DNA of 64,000 nucleotides from Perilla frutescens (taxonomy: Eukaryota > Streptophyta > Magnoliopsida > Lamiales > Lamiaceae), in NCBI GenBank assembly GCA_026008535.1, contig BRKX01000014.1:4897001-4961000 (forward strand), given 5' to 3'. The position numbers were made by a program, and so were the translations under genes. This document shows, in pieces, positions 23,212 through 35,083 of the stretch (the stretch's first letter is position 1; every line of letters begins with the position of its first letter). Under the pieces are notes generated by a model. That model was given only the letters and a program-made list of their open reading frames with translations. It did no database searches and was not told the DNA's origin.

Positions 23212-24033
23212 ATGTATAGTGTATATATTTGTGTGTGCGCGTGGGATATCTTAGTTTTTACATAAATGAAGCTGAATTAGTTTTTTTTTTTTTTTATTAT
23301 TATTATATCTGTTCGATGAGTGTGGGGATGACTCATAAATGTAAATTACTCCAAATTTCATGTATATTTAATGTGTTTTCACCCAAGAACAGTTGCGGTT
23401 ATTTTATTTTTTTTTTTACTTCTGTATTTTTTCATATTCGATAGATGACATGCAACAAAAATCCACATAAAATTTTCTGTTACACTCTTTGTGTTACATC
23501 CAGTATTAAATATGTTGCTTCAAAATAATTGCTAATTTACATAATATGATTTTTTTTAGGGGACATAATATGAATTGAACATAAATTAATCGCTACTAAA
23601 TACCATCCGACAGTGGTAAATAGTTTAAGATCAATTAATATTGTGTATAATCATCAATTATTTAGCGATAATATGTTTAATTAATTCATTATTTATAACA
23701 TTATTTTATTTAATTTAATTGACAATTACTTTATAACATTGTTTGGCTGAATTTAATAGGTAGGTGGTGTCCATAGTAGAATTTAGGTAGCATGAAATTA
23801 AATATAACTTTATCAAGTTTGAAGCATTTGCTATTCATTCCTGTGTCTCAAGATTCCCATAAAATTGATTTTAAGAAGTATTTTCCGCTCAAGTATTTAG
23901 TGGTTGTCAATTTTCAGTACTTCGAAGCTTACAAAATTATACGTATATATCTTGAATTTTGTAAAAGTAAGCTTTTACATGGAACTCATGAGGAATATGA
24001 TTGGATGAATATTATTTCAAGTTTTACACTCAA
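23212..24033. other. 3' flank of the pectinesterase gene
   Basis: Contains the untranslated end of the transcript and AT-rich intergenic sequence. No further gene is supported. The open frame at 23792-24049 has no recognisable homology. Confidence 0.45.
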
Positions 24034-24042
24034 TTTTTTTAA

Positions 24043-24965
24043 GGGTTAAGGGCCACATAGCCCCCTCGACTATTCTACAAGGATCACATTGCCTTCTCTT
24101 TAACTATTTAGTCCATTTAGCCCCATCAACTCTTTAAAATGGCTCACATTGCCCCTTCCATAGATGGAAAAATTAACACCATTAACAAACACACACTAAC
24201 ACACATTTTACTCACACACTAAGATTTTTCATATATTTTTACACACAATTTTACAATTAACCAAAATTATTACAAATTAATAAATTATGGTTAATAATAA
24301 CTAAAATAATAAATACCAATAAATTAATTAATAAATTAACTAAAACATAATAATAGTAATATAGTATGAAAATTTCAATATATATACATATATATATCGA
24401 GTTCATTTATAAAATTATTTTGAATTTTAAAATTTGATGATTCAATGATGAATACTACAATAGATATATCGAGTCTTCGTTTATGATGATTTATTAATAT
24501 TTTACCATGCATTGAAAATAAAGTTGAACACTTAATTGTAAATTTGAAATACACAGATGATGATTTTTAGATTTAAATCATTTTATGAATTATCTCAATA
24601 TATATATAGATATATTATAAATAATAAATTTTACATACTATATTATTATTATTATTATTAAGTGTTAATTAATTTATTAATAAATTTCATGGTATTTATT
24701 ATTTTATTAATTGATAACTATAATTTATTAATTTGTAGCATTTTTGGTTGATTGTAAAATTATGTGTAAAAGTATGTGAAAAATCTTAGTGTGTGAGAAA
24801 AATGTGTGTTAGTGTGTGTTTGTTAATGGTGTTAACTTTTCCATCCATAGAAGGGGCAATGTGAGCCATTTTAGATAGTCGAGGGGGCTAAATGGACCAA
24901 ATAGTCAAAGAAGGGGCAATGTGACCCTTTGACAATAGTCGAGGGGGCTATGTGGCCCTTAACCC
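24043..24965. mobile_element. Long-TIR fold-back element (Mutator-like MITE), 9-bp target duplication
   Basis: The termini are GGGTTAAGGGCCACATAG and its exact reverse complement at the other end. The arms pair over at least 220 bases each (CCCCCTCGACTAT, GGGGCAATGTG, AACACCATTAACAAACACAC) and pairing continues weakly to the centre near 24500. The 9-bp direct repeat TTTTTTTAA lies at 24034-24042 and 24966-24974, as expected for Mutator-like elements, although it is low-complexity. No coding sequence. The end resembles those of 50847-56377. Confidence 0.85.
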
Positions 24966-24974
24966 TTTTTTTAA

Positions 24975-24999
24975 TATAGAAGTGTATTTACTTGGTTGA

Positions 25000-25041
<42 letters not shown>

Positions 25042-26190
25042 CCCACTTTAAATTGATAAGAATATATATTTAAGGCGTGGGTCCGTGTAATAATGATATA
25101 TAAAGATAAAAGTATTACTGTAGCTTCCTAAAACCTAATGGTTATCAAGTTTATAAATAAATATAGTATCAGATCGTAACGCACATTGCACTTTTTTATT
25201 GTTAATTTATTTATTTAATATTTTAACAAGTAATATTAATGCATAAAAATATTATTAAAATTATAATTAATATTTCAAATACTTAATTAATGTTTTATTT
25301 TGATAATATTCTTTTAAATTTTTATATTTTTTACCACTTTGAAACATGGGAAATATATAGAAAAATCAATATAAGATTTATAAATTTAAAATTTAAACCA
25401 GTTTATATATATACGCATTATTTTAATTTTTATACAGAGACAAAGGTTCACGAGGTGGACTTGCGTACAATAGCGGTTATTTCCGCCTATTTCAGGCGGC
25501 CATGTGGCCCCACGCGGGCGTGCCATGTGGCACATAGTACTTTTTATCGTAGTTGGAATGATGATAGTATTAATATCAGGTTGATACCTTTCTTTATCGT
25601 ACTTGATACTTTTCTGCTTACCACATGGTACTTTTTATTTTACCGAACTCGTGTTTTGCTTTCCTTTGCAAATTCTTGGAATGATGATTGTTTTAGATTA
25701 ATCTCAACACATACAATATAAAAACTGAAAAAAAAAAATCAGAATTTGAACTAAATAAACTTATATAAAATAACTAGCAGACCCCTTACTTTTTAATGAT
25801 ACAGATGGTACTTTTCGAATGTTTTGTGATACTTTTTAATAGGAATGTTGATACTCACTTTGGACAGTTTTTTTTTATGGGTTGACCCAGTCAAAGCGGG
25901 TTGACCCGTGTTGATCAGGTCAAAGCGCGGGTTGACCCGCGCCGCGTTGACTGAGTCAAAAGCGAGTTTGACTGACCCGTCTCATATAGTGTTATTTGCA
26001 TCATGATACATACAAGTGTTTGTCAATGTTCACAATTCTTTCGCCCCTAGTAGTTGTTTATACAATTCATTTGAAAGGTTCACAATTCAAAAATTAAACA
26101 AGAATACGCGTTTAATAATCGAACTTCTACACTTTTTTTTCATCATTTTTTTTATTACTTAAAAAAATTGTTGTTTAATTACTTAATTTA
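24975..26190. other. Gene-free stretch with TIR-family remnants
   Basis: 25000-25040 is an (ATT)n microsatellite. From 25530 to 25860 the motif TGATACTTTT/GGTACTTTT recurs about eight times, and at 25875-25975 lies a GTTGACCCAGTCAAAGCGGG-type region. This combination also occurs, in reverse, around 36690-38450, so it is probably one end of the same element family. No gene is supported. Confidence 0.5.
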
Positions 26191-26193
26191 AAC

Positions 26194-26243
<50 letters not shown>

Positions 26244-26244
26244 A
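26191..26244. repeat. (ATCT)n microsatellite
   Basis: About 12 tetranucleotide units in a row. Confidence 0.95.
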
Positions 26245-27185
26245 CATATATTAAGGCAAAATGGTGCGATAGACAACGATTTTGGTATAAATCGTTGTCT
26301 ATCACATGATTTAATAATTATATTTTAGACAATATTTTTTGTATAATAGACAACAATTTTGAGTTAATAGACAACAGTAGTAACATTTATTGTTTTAAAT
26401 TTTCTTCTTCTTTGTGTTTTTTTTTTTTTTTTGCATTTTCCACGTTGTTTAGATTACAACTGTTGCATTTAACAAATTTTTACAATCTTATTTATTATTT
26501 TTTACTTGAAAATTTGATATTTGTAACATTTTTTATGCATACGTGGATGATTTGTAATACTGTAACGTCCCAATTCCAGAAATCTGAGGTGCTAACAAAA
26601 GATTAAATAAAGTCTCTAATTTCATAACCATTTTAACTTTAAAAAGAAAATATTTTTATGGTACTTTCTTTAGAAATAAAATCCATCAATCATAGTTTGG
26701 GAATACTTTTCAAACAACCAATCGTAAACATAATTCACAAACGACCAATTAATGTTGAAAGTCTAACTTTTGAAGAAGTCCGAAATAACTGCGGGACATG
26801 TAAAATTTTAATATTCTTAGATATTCAAATGATTTAGTGGAAGCATAATACGACAAAATATTGACTATAGTCAAGACCTTCTACATTTAAAATACAATTT
26901 TCATCATAGTCAAAACTTACAAAAAAAATTCATATGTCCACACGAGCTGCCTGCATTATCTTGTACCTGAAAAATCTTTTTAAAAAACATGACTAGGTGC
27001 CAGAAAACACTCAGTGGGCTTATCGTGTTCGTCCAAATATATGTAAAGATTTATCATATCAAAATCAAATAATCTAATATTTAAAATCATGTTCGTGTGG
27101 TTAAGAATATTTATTCAAAAACCGATAAATCAATATTCATTCAAATGCTAATGCGCTTAAGAATAATTATTCAAAAGCCGATAAA
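26245..27185. other. Repeat-derived stretch left of the hAT element
   Basis: At 26265-26310 TAGACAACGATTTTGG pairs with an inverted AAATCGTTGTCTAT, and GACAACA motifs recur to 26380, as in the subterminal parts of CACTA-like elements. At 26562 TGTAACGTCCCAATTCC resembles the start of a plant LTR. The sequence right of the hAT insertion continues this text, so an old LTR-type element probably spans 26562 to past 28450. Confidence 0.4.
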
Positions 27186-27193
27186 TCAATATC

Positions 27194-28442
27194 TAGGGAT
27201 GTCAATTTAGCCCGAAACCGATGGGTTGGCCCGAATAGACCGAGAAAAATATAGGGTTAGGACCGAAAAATTCCGGCCCGAAAAAAAAATTAACCGAACG
27301 GGCCAAACCGGTCGGGCTGGCAGGCCAAACGGGCTGGCCCGGTCGGGCCGTGGGTTGGCCCGTCGGGCTGGCCTGGCAGCCTTCGTTGTTTTCGTCATAA
27401 CTTTTTCTAGAAAACTCCGATTCACGAACGGTCGGAAGCATTGGAAAGCTAACTCAATTATCTTTCCATCCATATATTATTCATTTATAGATTCCAAGTA
27501 TGCTAAAAGTTATGAATTTTTAAAGTTACAACTAATAGTAAATGAGTTTTATTCAATGATGCAATTTTTCATTAAATGTTATATTTTCATTTATGACATA
27601 CATTATTGCATTTATCAATGTTATAACTTATAAGTGCTTAGTATGATGTATAAAACATGTTGTTTATTCGTTTGTTGCTTTTTGAATGTCAAAACCTTTC
27701 ACTTTAATTTTTTTTATTATTTTATTTTATTTTTGTTAAGAAAATTATCTTTCACTCATTATCCATCTATTATTATATAGACTCGTTATCCATCTATTAT
27801 TATATAGTATTGATGTTTTAAAATATTAAAATTATGTTATTTATCATGTTTTCAATAATTTAATTTTATATACGTTCTAATGTTATCATTTGTTTATTGT
27901 ATGAGAAAGAATACAAAAATAAATGAAATAAATAATGAAGACTTTAAAAATGAAATGTGAACATGAAGTTGAAAAATCTTCAAATATTATTATTGAAATA
28001 GAAGAAGATTGTATTTCAAATTAGTTCGGAGATTGAACTATAATTAGATTTATGATTTAGTTTGAAATTATTATTTTTGAAAGAACAAATTATGATTGAA
28101 AATTATTGTAATTTATCATTTCATATACCGTTGATTTCTTTATTTGATGCACTATGATGTTAATGAAATTTTATATTCTCCGTATTTTTTTTTCATTTTA
28201 TGTTATTTTTCGTGTATTTATTTATTTCAAGAGTAAGAGATGGTGACTATTTTTTAGAATTATCAAAATATAATTTATACATGTGAAAAAAATTCGTTAG
28301 CATGTTGGCCCGACGGGCTAGCCCGAAAACCGAATGGTTAGGGTTAGGGTCAAGAATTTTTGGCCCGAAATTTTTTTTAACCGATTCGGCCCGAACCGAA
28401 TTGGCCCGAAACCGAAACGGGTTGGCCCGATTGACATCCCTA
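27194..28442. mobile_element. hAT-type non-autonomous element with exact 8-bp target duplication
   Basis: The ends are TAGGGATGTCAATTTAGCCC and, reversed, TAGGGATGTCAATCGGGCC. The direct repeat TCAATATC lies at 27186-27193 and 28443-28450. Subterminal DNA consists of GGCCCGAACCG/GGGTTGGCCCG repeats in opposite orientation at the two ends (27205-27380 and 28305-28435). The middle is AT-rich and has no transposase. Confidence 0.9.
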
Positions 28443-28450
28443 TCAATATC

Positions 28451-29321
28451 CATTCAAATTCCCATTCGCTTAAGAATAGTTATTCAAAAGCGAACGATGC
28501 AGTATTTATTCACATGACAATGTACTTAAGAATATTTATTCAAAAGCCAACGCGCTCAATTAACCATGCGTGGATACATACCCTATGTGATCACATAACT
28601 ATATATCAATATAATTGACAATGCATGAATTCATAATGCAGGTTAAATCATATCCACGAAGAGCGAAAACAGTCATAAATCATATATGGACAAAAGCATT
28701 TTAAAAACATAAGTTTTAGATAGCAAAAACCTATCTTATAGCTAAAATAGTTGGAGCTTTACACGTATCCAACAGATCCTAAACCTGAAATCTCGAGTTT
28801 GGGCCTACAAAAGGTGAACTACCTATTAGCATCGTGCTGAACCCTAAAAAGTATAACATAATATAGGTTCGATTTTAAGAATGAGCTCTCAAAACTTTGG
28901 ACCGAAACTGATATACTTGACGCGTTTAATGGATTTATAGTAATCCAAAGAACTCAAACGGACAACTCTCGAAAATCGAATGCCTTTAAATTGACCCAAA
29001 ATGCCAAATTAGAGTCTTGGTCATTAAGACATTTAAGTATAAACTCTTAAAATTTAAATGAAATATCTAACATATAGATAAGAGAATTGCAACTCTGATT
29101 ACAAAAAAAACTTATAATTATTTCATGCATTTTTCAAATTTAAAATAATTATTACCATCTTAAAGAATAAAATAAAATAAAAGGAAAACTAACTCACACA
29201 CACAACTCAGTAACACACGCACACACTCAGTAATTTAAGAAATCATCAATTTAATAAAACAACATTTATTTTCTTCTTTCTTACCCCAAGTCCCCAACAC
29301 GTCTCTACACACACGTAAACA
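28451..29321. other. Gene-free stretch right of the hAT element
   Basis: The text continues that left of 27186 (AGAATATTTATTCAAAAGCC repeats around 27105-27180 and 28470-28550). Probably part of an old LTR element. No gene is supported. Confidence 0.4.
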
Positions 29322-29331
29322 CTTTTTTTTT

Positions 29332-29742
29332 CGGATAAAATCCTCTGCTACACTTTGTGCAACACTTGGTGCTACACAATTCAATTTATTAATTTTTTTT
29401 ATTTTTTAATTCAATTTCAATTTATGATGCTTTAGTTTAATTTTACACTTATTATTTAGGCTTCATCCTACCCAATTAGGGTATATAATTAATTTTTCAA
29501 TATTATATTTCATTTTCTAATTAATAATTGATTATTTCATAAAAAAATAATTATATACCCTAATTGGATAGGATGAATCCTAAATAATAAGTGTAAGATT
29601 TAACTAAAGCACAATAAATTGAAATTGAATTAAAAATTCAAAGAAAAATTAATAAATTAAATTGTGTAGCAGTAAAAATATATATAGAATCCACTTTTAA
29701 TTTGAAAAGTGTAGCACAAAGTGTAGCAAAGGATTTCATCCG
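29332..29742. mobile_element. Long-TIR MITE, copy 1 of a family
   Basis: The left arm starts CGGATAAAATCCTCTGCTAC and the reversed right arm CGGATGAAATCCTTTGCTAC. The pairing continues through ACACTTATTATTTAGG and CCAATTAGGGTATATAAT, so the element is almost fully palindromic. The T-rich flanks could be a 9-bp duplication (CTTTTTTTT and CTTTTTTTC). It shares its inner sequence with the copy at about 44876-45243. Confidence 0.8.
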
Positions 29743-29859
29743 CTTTTTTTCAATTTCCAAAGTCAACTTATCCATTTATCTTTCTCTCTTCAAAACAAAA
29801 CACCCATCATCTTTCTCTCTCTTCTGCATAATTATACTTCCACATTTTAGAAATTCAAA

Positions 29860-32800
29860 ATGAATTGTATTAATAGCAAAATAAAAGGAGATCAAACCTA
29901 GGAATCCCAGATATCACATCATGATAACTCAGGGGACCAGAACCTCATCAAAATTATTATGGAAAACCCAGAGAAGGAAAAATCATAATGGAAAAATAGT
30001 ACTCCTCTAAGTAAAACAATAATAACCAGAACAAAAAAAATCCAAATGAACAATAGAATCAATACAAGGTAAATAATAAAGCCAAAATCCAGAAGGAGTA
30101 GAAGGAGAAGCCATCAGATCAGCAGCTTAATTACCTTTTTTATAAATATGTGAAATCGTGAAGTGAATATCATCCAAAAAATCCAAAATCTTGTACCATC
30201 GAGCCTTGAGACCCCAAGGAACCATAGTAGTATGAGTAGAAAGAACAGTAACAACATATATAGAATCCACTTCAAGTCATATGAAATCTAAGTTCTCAAA
30301 AGTAGCCTTATTTCTGAAAGTCCAAATAATCAATACCACAGTAAGAACAACAACCTTCCATAATAAGCGAATTTGAGTGCTAAAATCGACATCCATGAAG
30401 TGAAGAAATGCTTCAAGAAAATAATGAGCTTGAGTAACCGACAAATTGAAAGTTCAAAAACCCCACAACCAAAGAATTTGAGCTATCGGACAAGACCAAA
30501 ATAAGTGATCTATAGACTCGGAATCACCCTGATGTGTTGTTTTATCCTCTTGTTTTATGTTAAGCTCGAGTCATGCCCACAAGTATATAAGCATTTTGTA
30601 GGATGTGATTAAACGAGGTCAATCTATAGGAAAATTTATATGTAAACTAACAAAACCAACTACCACAACTTCGATGATTGAATTATCTAGACTCAAGGAA
30701 TAAGGTGTGATTTCATACAAGAAATTCAAATAAGAAATAAACTCAAATAACAAAACACAATCTAATAACACAATCAAATAAAACTTGTGATATGATAAGG
30801 TGATCCAAAAGACTCTAGAACATGGTTACACATTGCTCAACTTGATCACAACTAGGATTATCTCTATAAATACAATTCATTCAAGCTAGGAAGACCATAA
30901 AGTTCATAGGTTCATCTCTCGATTCACACCTACATTAGAATGTAATACGGATGATTATCTCTAATACATTCTAAAATTACATTTTCCAAAAGTGCAAGAG
31001 GTCTATCTTCCTTCCACATACTCAATATTTCTAAAAAATACAAGTATATGGATTTGATCCGTACATGTTCACAAAATCTATCAAATAATGTGAATTAAAA
31101 CATTCGATGCCAAATGAAGGCCACTCAACCAGCATCATAGACTATAGAATAGGAATCAAACACTTGAACAAAATATAAATATAGATTAACCCATAGATGA
31201 GAACAAGATTCACAATGTTTACCACATCCTAGATCCCTGGAGCTCTAGCCAACCATATTTACATCCATAGATTTAACAAAGGAGAAGTTAACAAAAATCA
31301 TCCTAAATAAACAAAAACAGAGAGTGAGGAGGAGATAAAACCCAATGAAAACAACTTCTCTTCAATCTCTTGGCTTAAATCTTCAAAATGGATGGATGCC
31401 CTTCCCTTTTGCTTGGTTCCTCTTATTCTCCAAAAAATTCTAAGTGTTGTAATGTAAAGAAGTGAAGAAGTGTTCCTCTTCTCCCAAAAATCTAATATAT
31501 TAAGAGGATCAATAATTGAGTTTTTAAAGTCAAATGGAGAAAAAGTCGGATCCCTTCGCTCGGAACGCGACCACAGGGGCTCGTGTTTAAAGCTTGAGTT
31601 TGGCCATGTTCTGGGACGCGACCCGAGAAGGTCGAGCTTTATGCACACAAAATCGGCTCTCTAAAGGGCCAAAACGCAACATTTTAGTCATGTTTTATGC
31701 TCGCGCTAGCAGGTGTTGTGGGGCGCGACCCGGAGCAGCTCGCGTTTGGTAATGCTCTGGGACGTGACCTCAGGTTGTCGCATTTGAGGGTCGAGTTTCA
31801 CCTAAAGGAATTCATGTCTCTGAAGCTTTTACAGCGCGACATTTTGGTTGCGTTTGTAGGTCGTGTTTGGCATCGTAATCAGGCACGACCCGAGGAACTC
31901 GCGTTCCAGGGTCGCGTTTGAGCTTTAAACTTGTTTTTTTCCTTTTCTTCGTCTTTTCTCGACTCCCGCAGTCCTCATTGGTCAAATCTCCATTTTGGCT
32001 TTGGTTTTAAATGTTCAGACCAAATTTCATGTATTGACTATACTTATTAAGAAACGAGTATTTAAATCATATTTACAATATTTACAGCATAATTTACATT
32101 AAAACATATTTTATTTAAAACTAAATGCAATAAAAAAGAGTGTAATAAAAACGCTCATCACACCCTTGCTAAGAGAACAAAATTCCGGCCCTATGAAGCC
32201 ATGTCTTCTCAAAGTGTCCATAGTTGGAAGACGAGAAAAGAGCACTCGCAAACAAATTATCAACCTTCGAAGTGGAACATGACTGTCTCAAATCCAACGA
32301 CCCCATCAAACGGAAGGAAAATGCTGGCGGGTATAGAGTCTCACAATTTTGGCACTAACATCACCATCCATGGACTTCGTCCACACCCGCTCATCAGCAT
32401 ATTCTCTAATAGCAACACTTATAATATCATAAACAATATCAAGAAAAGCAAGCACGAAAGACGACGTGAAATGCCATTGATCATCAAACCAGAAATCTGC
32501 CACTGTATCCTTTAGCCGACCATGCAACTCCTCAGAAAGCTGGAGCTTCTAAAAAATTCTATACCTCAACCATTTATCATGCCAAAAATCCACCGAAACT
32601 CCATTCCCAACTTTGCTGAAAGAATCCTGCAAAAGATTACCAACATGCAACCGAATAGCCGACCAAGTCGACTAGAACTGAATCATCTTTGGCCGATGCA
32701 GCTGCTGTAAATAACGTAAACAATAAAACCTCATAACAGATGCCGTAGACATTATAACACTCCACGCAAGGCGCATGAGAAGACTAGTATTCAAATCCTT

Positions 32801-32900
32801 AAAAGAAATAAACCCCAGACCAACTTCCTCCAGAATATGTAGCACTCATGCAACTCACTCACTGTCATCGAAGAACAAACACATGTGATGACATGTGTTC
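29860..32900 (-). mobile_element. LINE relic (L1 type), split by a solo LTR
   Basis: On the - strand 32900-32161 reads EEVGLGFISFKDLNTSLLMR, then FWHDKWL, TVADFWFDDQWHFTSSF and DERVWTKSMDGDVSAK, the region after reverse transcriptase in plant LINEs. The sequence resumes at 30529 as ESIDHLFWSCPIAQILWLW (zinc-knuckle) and runs through a degenerate RNase H domain (AADLMA) to a 3' tail near 29860. Stops and frame changes are present throughout. The 5' part (endonuclease and reverse transcriptase core) is missing. Confidence 0.85.
30530..32160 (-). mobile_element. Solo LTR with 5-bp target duplication
   Basis: On the - strand it starts TGATGAGCGTTTTTATTAC and ends AAAACAACACATCA. CACCC lies on both sides (30525-30529 and 32161-32165), and the LINE reading resumes across it. 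A part at 31545-31920 is unusually GC-rich and repeats GGGACGCGACCCGAGAAG/CTCGCGTTT-like units of 60-90 bases. No coding domain is present, so recombination between the LTRs of a full element is the simplest origin. Confidence 0.85.
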
Positions 32901-33018
32901 GTAAGAACAGTCTGATAACAGTTAAGTGATTTTTCACTATTGATAAATTAAATAAGATTAAGTAGTCAATAAATTAATTCTAAAAGCTATTGCATGTGTG
33001 AACTCTCCCCTAGAATCC

Positions 33019-33117
33019 GGGGATGGCCTAGTGGTGGAGTAAGGTTGTTTGGGGACCAAAGGTCACGGGTTCGAATATCCTCAATACCATAGGTCGGGTG
33101 TGTGAGTAAAAAAAATA
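33019..33117 (+). mobile_element. tRNA-derived SINE with exact 13-bp target duplication
   Basis: It starts GGGGATGGCCTAGTGGTGG (A-box-like), carries GGTCACGGGTTCGAATATCC (B-box) at about 33060-33080 and ends in an A-rich tail. TCCCCTAGAATCC flanks it at 33006-33018 and 33118-33130. Same family as 3547-3662. Confidence 0.92.
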
Positions 33118-33130
33118 TCCCCTAGAATCC

Positions 33131-33826
33131 ATTATTTTCAATAATAATTTTAATCAAGAATTTTAGTTATTTTCGTTTTTGAAGCAGTTATTTAATTTGT
33201 ATTCTCAATTTATTTAATCTGAGTAGCTAGATAATGATGTGTCTATGTTTTAGTACTCACAATATTATTTGTCATTACTATACATGTGGATACAATAATC
33301 GCTCTCACTGTTGTAAACAATTATACCGTACACTTGCGGATGTTTTTTCTGCTAAGAAAATAGAGGCCACATACCAAAACTCTTCATATAATTTGTATCA
33401 AATCCACTTTGAGCAACGTAAACGTAAACATAAACTCTCTCTTTCTAAGTATGTTGTCTCGGGTTAGGACTTACATGTAAAGACTACATCTTAATAAAAT
33501 ATTAAGATCATAAACCTGCTCAACAAAAAAAGTAAGGTCATAGGGCTCAAGTCTCTAAAATGAGTGCAATGACATCTTTGAAATTCCACTGGGTAATTCT
33601 AGCCTAAGAGCTACGCCGGAGTCTCTGGTCCAGCAACCAATGCATTAAAATAATGATTAAATTATATTAAATATTAATTAATGAGCAAAATAGAAAAAAT
33701 AAAGTAAAAAAATGTAAATTAATTGGGTGGTTATGAGGTGCTTGAACCTACAACCTATAAAAAAAAGATTTTAGTAATTATCCTAAATGATTTAAAACAA
33801 TAATAAGCAAATTGTTTTTATCAAAT
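33131..33826. other. Gene-free stretch
   Basis: AT-rich with a short open frame (33234-33467) that matches nothing I recognise. 33735-33830 is similar to 35105-35230 (AACAATAATAAGCAAA and a GAACCT...ACCT motif), probably two relics of one dispersed repeat. Confidence 0.4.
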
Positions 33827-33829
33827 TAA

Positions 33830-34552
33830 AGGGGGTGTATTCGTTTGGGATTTTGATGGATTTTAATGGACTTTTAAAATCCGGGTGTATTCAATCTAAA
33901 CTTTTAAAAGTCCTTTAAAATCCGGAGGTATTCAATCCAGACTTTTAAAAGTCCTTTAAAATCCGGAGGTATTCAATCCAGACTTTTAAAAGTCTTTTAA
34001 AATCCGGAGGTATTCAAAAATCTATGGACTTTAAAAAGTCATTGACTTTGTTGGATTTCAACTCGATTTCACGTTAAAAATGTGAAGGATGAAATCCGAC
34101 CCCTAGACACAAGAGTTTGATGAATTTGAAAAACCCCGCGGCCGGTGCAGAATAGCGGCCGCTGGAATCCGAACTCAGGCACCCCAGCAACCGCTGGCAT
34201 CCAGCGGCCGCTGGAGTAGCATGTGGGTTCTCTCGGCTAGCCTTCCAGCGGCCGCTGGATTCCAGCGGTCCCTGGGTTCTCTCGACTCGACTTCCTAGCG
34301 GCCGCTCAATTCAAGCGGTCGCTGGGTTCAATTTTTTTCCGGGTCCACCGATCGTTGTGTTCTATCGAGCGCTGGCATGAAGGATTTGAAATTCATTAAA
34401 ATCATTCAAAATTGGTCCGAAATCCATGCACGAAATCCGCCAGACTCTGCGTGGAGTTGGGAGACTCCATGTGGAGTCTATGGATTTTATAAATCCATAG
34501 ACATTTAAAAGTCTATCAAAATCCATCAAAATCCCAAACGAATACACCCCCC
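33830..34552. mobile_element. Harbinger-like TIR element with GC-rich minisatellite core
   Basis: Ends read GGGGGTGTATTCGTTTGGG on the left and the same sequence reversed on the right, with pairing to about 50 bases. TAA lies on both sides (33827-33829, 34553-34555), as in PIF/Harbinger elements. The left part repeats a ~60-base unit with TTTTAAAATCCGGAGGTATT. The middle, 34130-34330, repeats CAGCGGCCGCTGG. No transposase is encoded. Confidence 0.82.
34130..34330. repeat. GC-rich palindromic minisatellite (GCGGCCGCTGG)
   Basis: The core CAGCGGCCGCTGGATTCCAG and variants occur about seven times in 200 bases. Each holds the 8-base palindrome GCGGCCGC or a one-base variant. It is by far the most GC-rich stretch near it. 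Confidence 0.9.
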
Positions 34553-34594
34553 TAAGTCAAAAGGGTTATGCATTACAAATGGTTATTAAAAAAA

Positions 34595-35083
34595 GGGGAG
34601 TTGCTAAATGCACTACTAAAATTACTCTTTGCACCACAAAAGAAAAAAAAAAGGAAAAATAAAATAATTATGGAGTTACTTAAATGTCCTTTACTTAAAA
34701 AGAAATAAATCTAAGAGTCATTCGAACATATAATTTCGAACTCACCATTTTTGTTTGAAATTCAATTTTCGAACCAGCATAATTTTTAAAATAGTCTTGT
34801 TCGATCTCTTATGTTCGAACAAACATGGTGTGTTCGAAAATTTATTTTCGAATGGACTCCATGAATGTTTATTAAGTACCGTTCGAAATAGGAGTTCGAA
34901 CACACCATGTTTGTTCGAATACAAGAGTTCAAACACACCATATTTGTTCAAACAGAGAAGTTCGAATGGAATGTGATTTTTTTTATTAGTAGGGGGTTTT
35001 AGGTAAATTTATAACTAATAAAAGAAAATGAAAAATAATTTATGGTGCAAAGAGTAAAAATGATAGTGCAAATAGAAATTCCC
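34595..35083. mobile_element. TIR element with TTCGAA-rich interior, copy 1
   Basis: The left end GGGGAGTTGCTAAATGCACT...TACTCTTTGCACCA (34595-34637) pairs with the right end ATGGTGCAAAGAGTAAAAAT...AATTCCC (35041-35083). The interior has repeated and inverted TTCGAACAAACATGGTGTG motifs at 34795-34965. Target duplication is not clear. Related in ends and in TTCGAA motifs to 45457-46415. Confidence 0.75.

Noticed and set aside
27226..27633. 135-codon open frame with Arg/Gly/Thr repeats
   Set aside because: Results from the GGCCCGAACCG repeats of the hAT-type element.
33019..33117. Possible tRNA gene
   Set aside because: Has A- and B-box-like motifs but cannot fold as a tRNA and has a 13-bp target duplication and A-rich tail. 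It is a SINE.
34130..34330. Possible CpG island of a gene
   Set aside because: It is a minisatellite within a TIR element, with no exon nearby.
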